16,051 nucleotides of DNA from JBCCRH01 sp039208045. Its GTDB lineage: Bacteria > Bacteroidota > Bacteroidia > Chitinophagales > Saprospiraceae. The notes beneath the pieces were generated by a model. That model searched no databases. It saw only the letters and a program-made list of their open reading frames with translations, and was not told the origin of the DNA. Positions 14,029-16,051 of this stretch are shown here, one piece after another. How positions within the stretch are numbered: position 1 is the stretch's first letter; the number at the start of each line of letters is the position of its first letter. Made by a program: the position numbers and the translations under genes. The stretch lies in assembly GCA_039208045.1 (NCBI GenBank), contig JBCCRH010000086.1:1-16051 (forward strand), given 5' to 3'.

Positions 14029-14085
14029 ATGCCTCCTCTCCGCTGGGCTCATGCTCCACCTAACCGTAAGCGTATCTTCAAGTAA
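14029..14085 (+). CDS. Possible 18-codon leader peptide
   Basis: ATG at 14029 opens an 18-residue frame, MPPLRWAHAPPNRKRIFK, ending in TAA at 14083-14085. It lies about 15 nt after the expected transcription start and 34 bp before the large ORF. Two Pro-Pro pairs and a basic end could slow ribosomes and couple translation to the downstream gene. It may also be chance; I see no clear attenuator hairpin after it. Confidence 0.25.
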   Translation: MPPLRWAHAPPNRKRIFK

Positions 14086-14119
14086 AAACCTTTTAACCAC
14101 CAGCAAAATCCGTAAATAG

Positions 14120-16051
14120 ATGCGAAAATTATACTGCATAATTGCTTTTCTATTTATCATCTCGTCCCTAATCGCTCAAAAAGAGACCTACTCCATTGGT
14201 ATTCTTACCGATACAGAGACCAAGGAATTAGACGTTTTATTAGAGCAACTCAAAGTACAGATCGAAGTGGTGGTAGGGGAGGATGCGACTATCCTTTTTG
14301 AAGAGGAGAATATGTTGGTCAATGATTTTAGTCTCGACAAAGCGGCTCAAAATTACCAACAACTGCTGAGTAATAGTACCGACATCATCCTGGCGCTGGG
14401 CGCGGTGAATAGTGTAGTAGTCAGTCAGCAGGCCAGCTATCCCAAGCCTACCATTTTGTTCGGAGCGGTTAATCGAGATCTAGTCGATATCGCAGCAGGA
14501 ACCACGACCTCTGGTGTAGAGAACTTCACCTATCTTATTCAATCGGATTCTTACCAAGAGGACATCACTAAGCTAAAGGAGCTGACTAACTTTTCTACCT
14601 TGGGTATTGCTGTTGAAGAGCAAGTGGTAGATATCCTTCCCTTTGATGAGATTTTGGGCAAAGAGCTGGAAGAATTAGAGGCTACTTACAAGCTGATTCC
14701 CTTTTCTTCGGTAGCTGATATTACCAATAATTTAGAGGGAATTGATGCGATCTATCTAGCTGGTGGATTCTTATTTGCAGCAGATGAGATCAAGCAACTA
14801 GCTGACGCTTTTATTGAAAAGAAATTACCATCCTTTACTAGCACGGGCATCAATGATGTACTCAATGGCTTATTGGCCACTAACCGTGGGCAGGATGATC
14901 TACAACAGATTCAGCGGCGCATCGCCCTTACTATTGAAGCTTATATTAATGGTGCAAAACTCTCGGAACTACCCGTATTTGTTGATTACGAGCCCCGCTT
15001 GACGATCAACTTCAATACGGCCGAGCTACTTCGAGTGCCTATTAAATACAGTTTGATTGCCACTACTGATTTTGTAGGTGATTTGAGGAATGTGATTTCT
15101 GAGCAAAACTACGATCTGCTTACCGCAATCAACCAAGCGCTTGGCCAGAATCTATCATTGGCGGCCAGCCAAAAAGACATAGCACTGAGCGAGCAAGATA
15201 TAGCCAATGCCAAGAGCGATTATTTGCCACTAGTGGAAGCCGCTGTCTTGGGTACCTACGTAGACCCTCGCTTGGCGGAAGTCAGCTTCGGGCAGAATCC
15301 TGAGTTTTCCACTTCTGGTTCCATCACGGCTACGCAACTGATTTATTCAGAGTCGGTGAGAGCCAATATTAAAATCCAAAAAACCTTACTGAAGGCTCAG
15401 CAGGAAAATTTCAATACGACACAGTTAGATCTTATTTCAGATGTAGCTAGTGTGTACTTAGGGACACTAATTTCAAAAGCAAATACGCAGATACAGTTAC
15501 GAAATTTGGATTTGACTAAGCAGAACCTGCAAATAGCGGAGCAGAACTTTGAGGCAGGGGAGTCGGGTAAGTCGGATGTGCTGCGTTTTACCAGTGAGCT
15601 GGCGCAAAATACGCAGTCGATGGTGGAGGCGGTCAATCAGCTGGAGCAAAATTTTGTGGTGCTCAATCAACTGCTCAATAATCCGGTTGACAGAGAAATT
15701 GATATAGAAGATGTTGCATTAGGCGAAGGCCTACTAGAACGCTACAACTATGATGAGCTGACCAACTTTTTGGATGATCCCAATCTGAGAGATGTATTTA
15801 TCGATTTTTTGGTGACCGAGGCACTGAAAAATTCCCCTGAGCTAAAAGAGCTGGGTCATACCCTAGATGCCACTCAATATTCTATCGATCTATTTGGCCG
15901 TGGGCGCTATGTACCTACGGTAGCTGCACAAGGGCAGTACAATGCGATCTTTAGTAGAAGTGGAGCAGGGAGCGAAACGGCCCTGCCGACGGGAGGCACC
16001 GTACAGAATACCAACTATAATATTGGGCTGAATATTTCTATGCCCATTTTC
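14120..16051 (+). CDS. Fusion of ABC substrate-binding domain and TolC-type outer-membrane efflux protein (3' end outside the window)
   Basis: The frame is open from the ATG at 14120 to the last base (644 codons, no stop). A signal peptide (about residues 1-20, IIAFLFIISSLIAQ) leads into residues about 24-310, which resemble the periplasmic ABC_sub_bind (DUF534/TrpX-like) family: YSIGILTDTETKELD, DIILALGAVNSVV, YPKPTILFGAVN, DAIYLAGGF, the hinge-type end GINDVLNGLLATNRGQDDLQQIQRR, and the characteristic C-terminus TINFNTAELLRVPI. From about residue 325 the sequence is TolC-like: NYDLLTAINQALGQNLSL, SQKDIALSEQDIANAKSDYLPLVEA, then long helices (NLQIAEQNFEAGESGKSDVLRFTSELA), NSPELKELGHTLDATQYSIDLFGRGRYVPTVAAQGQY and NIGLNISMPIF, where the window stops. 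One polypeptide could thus link solute recognition with an outer-membrane channel. Only the first TolC half and part of the second are visible. The remainder of an efflux system is expected downstream. Confidence 0.85.
   Translation, partial: MRKLYCIIAFLFIISSLIAQKETYSIGILTDTETKELDVLLEQLKVQIEVVVGEDATILFEEENMLVNDFSLDKAAQNYQQLLSNSTDIILALGAVNSVVVSQQASYPKPTILFGAVNRDLVDIAAGTTTSGVENFTYLIQSDSYQEDITKLKELTNFSTLGIAVEEQVVDILPFDEILGKELEELEATYKLIPFSSVADITNNLEGIDAIYLAGGFLFAADEIKQLADAFIEKKLPSFTSTGINDVLNGLLATNRGQDDLQQIQRRIALTIEAYINGAKLSELPVFVDYEPRLTINFNTAELLRVPIKYSLIATTDFVGDLRNVISEQNYDLLTAINQALGQNLSLAASQKDIALSEQDIANAKSDYLPLVEAAVLGTYVDPRLAEVSFGQNPEFSTSGSITATQLIYSESVRANIKIQKTLLKAQQENFNTTQLDLISDVASVYLGTLISKANTQIQLRNLDLTKQNLQIAEQNFEAGESGKSDVLRFTSELAQNTQSMVEAVNQLEQNFVVLNQLLNNPVDREIDIEDVALGEGLLERYNYDELTNFLDDPNLRDVFIDFLVTEALKNSPELKELGHTLDATQYSIDLFGRGRYVPTVAAQGQYNAIFSRSGAGSETALPTGGTVQNTNYNIGLNISMPIF

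Overview
The window looks like a chromosomal segment of a Bacteroidota bacterium, perhaps from the Saprospiria/Lewinella side, although the genus is a guess. The evidence is a C-terminal type IX secretion sorting domain (gene at 12092), several lipoproteins with short lipoboxes, near absence of Shine-Dalgarno sequences, exact Bacteroidota-type -7 promoter boxes (TAnnTTTG at 1340, 6004 and 14001), and protein families common in that phylum (DUF3526 permeases, DUF2306, TolC-type proteins).

Layout. Positions 62-1309 hold an animal-type glutaminase with ankyrin repeats. Its catalytic core is intact, but it has no start codon and no N-terminal domain. A 122-bp repeat element follows, lying between a good promoter and a DUF2306 membrane-protein gene (1499-2326). 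Next come a lipoprotein with an SH3 and a beta-helix domain (2367-3758), a 360-bp non-coding stretch with 20-bp tandem repeats and a 173-bp near-palindrome, a lipoprotein made of 21-residue repeats (4122-4718), and a bidirectional terminator facing a convergent SDR oxidoreductase (4867-5844, minus strand).

The central part (6044-11824) is a tightly packed six-gene operon: ABC ATPase, two ABC-2/DUF3526-type permeases, a small secreted CxxC protein resembling DUF3299, a DUF1826 protein and a COG0523 (CobW/ZigA-like) GTPase. The last two families are recurrent members of zinc-starvation (Zur) regulons, and ATPase-permease-DUF3299 sets occur in Zur-controlled loci of proteobacteria. A perfect 19-nt palindrome overlaps the only exact promoter match in front of the operon. 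I read the unit as a zinc-limitation response system, by inference.

After the operon come a secreted carbohydrate-binding-like protein with a T9SS tail (12092-13036), a one-helix membrane protein (13222-13860), and a regulatory region with two palindromes, a promoter and a possible 18-codon leader. The window ends inside a long gene (14120->16051) that joins an ABC_sub_bind-type periplasmic binding domain to a TolC-type outer-membrane efflux domain. A family of short palindromic intergenic repeats (1359, 11851, 13063, degenerate copy near 4811) is scattered between the genes. I saw no tRNA, rRNA, CRISPR array or transposase gene.
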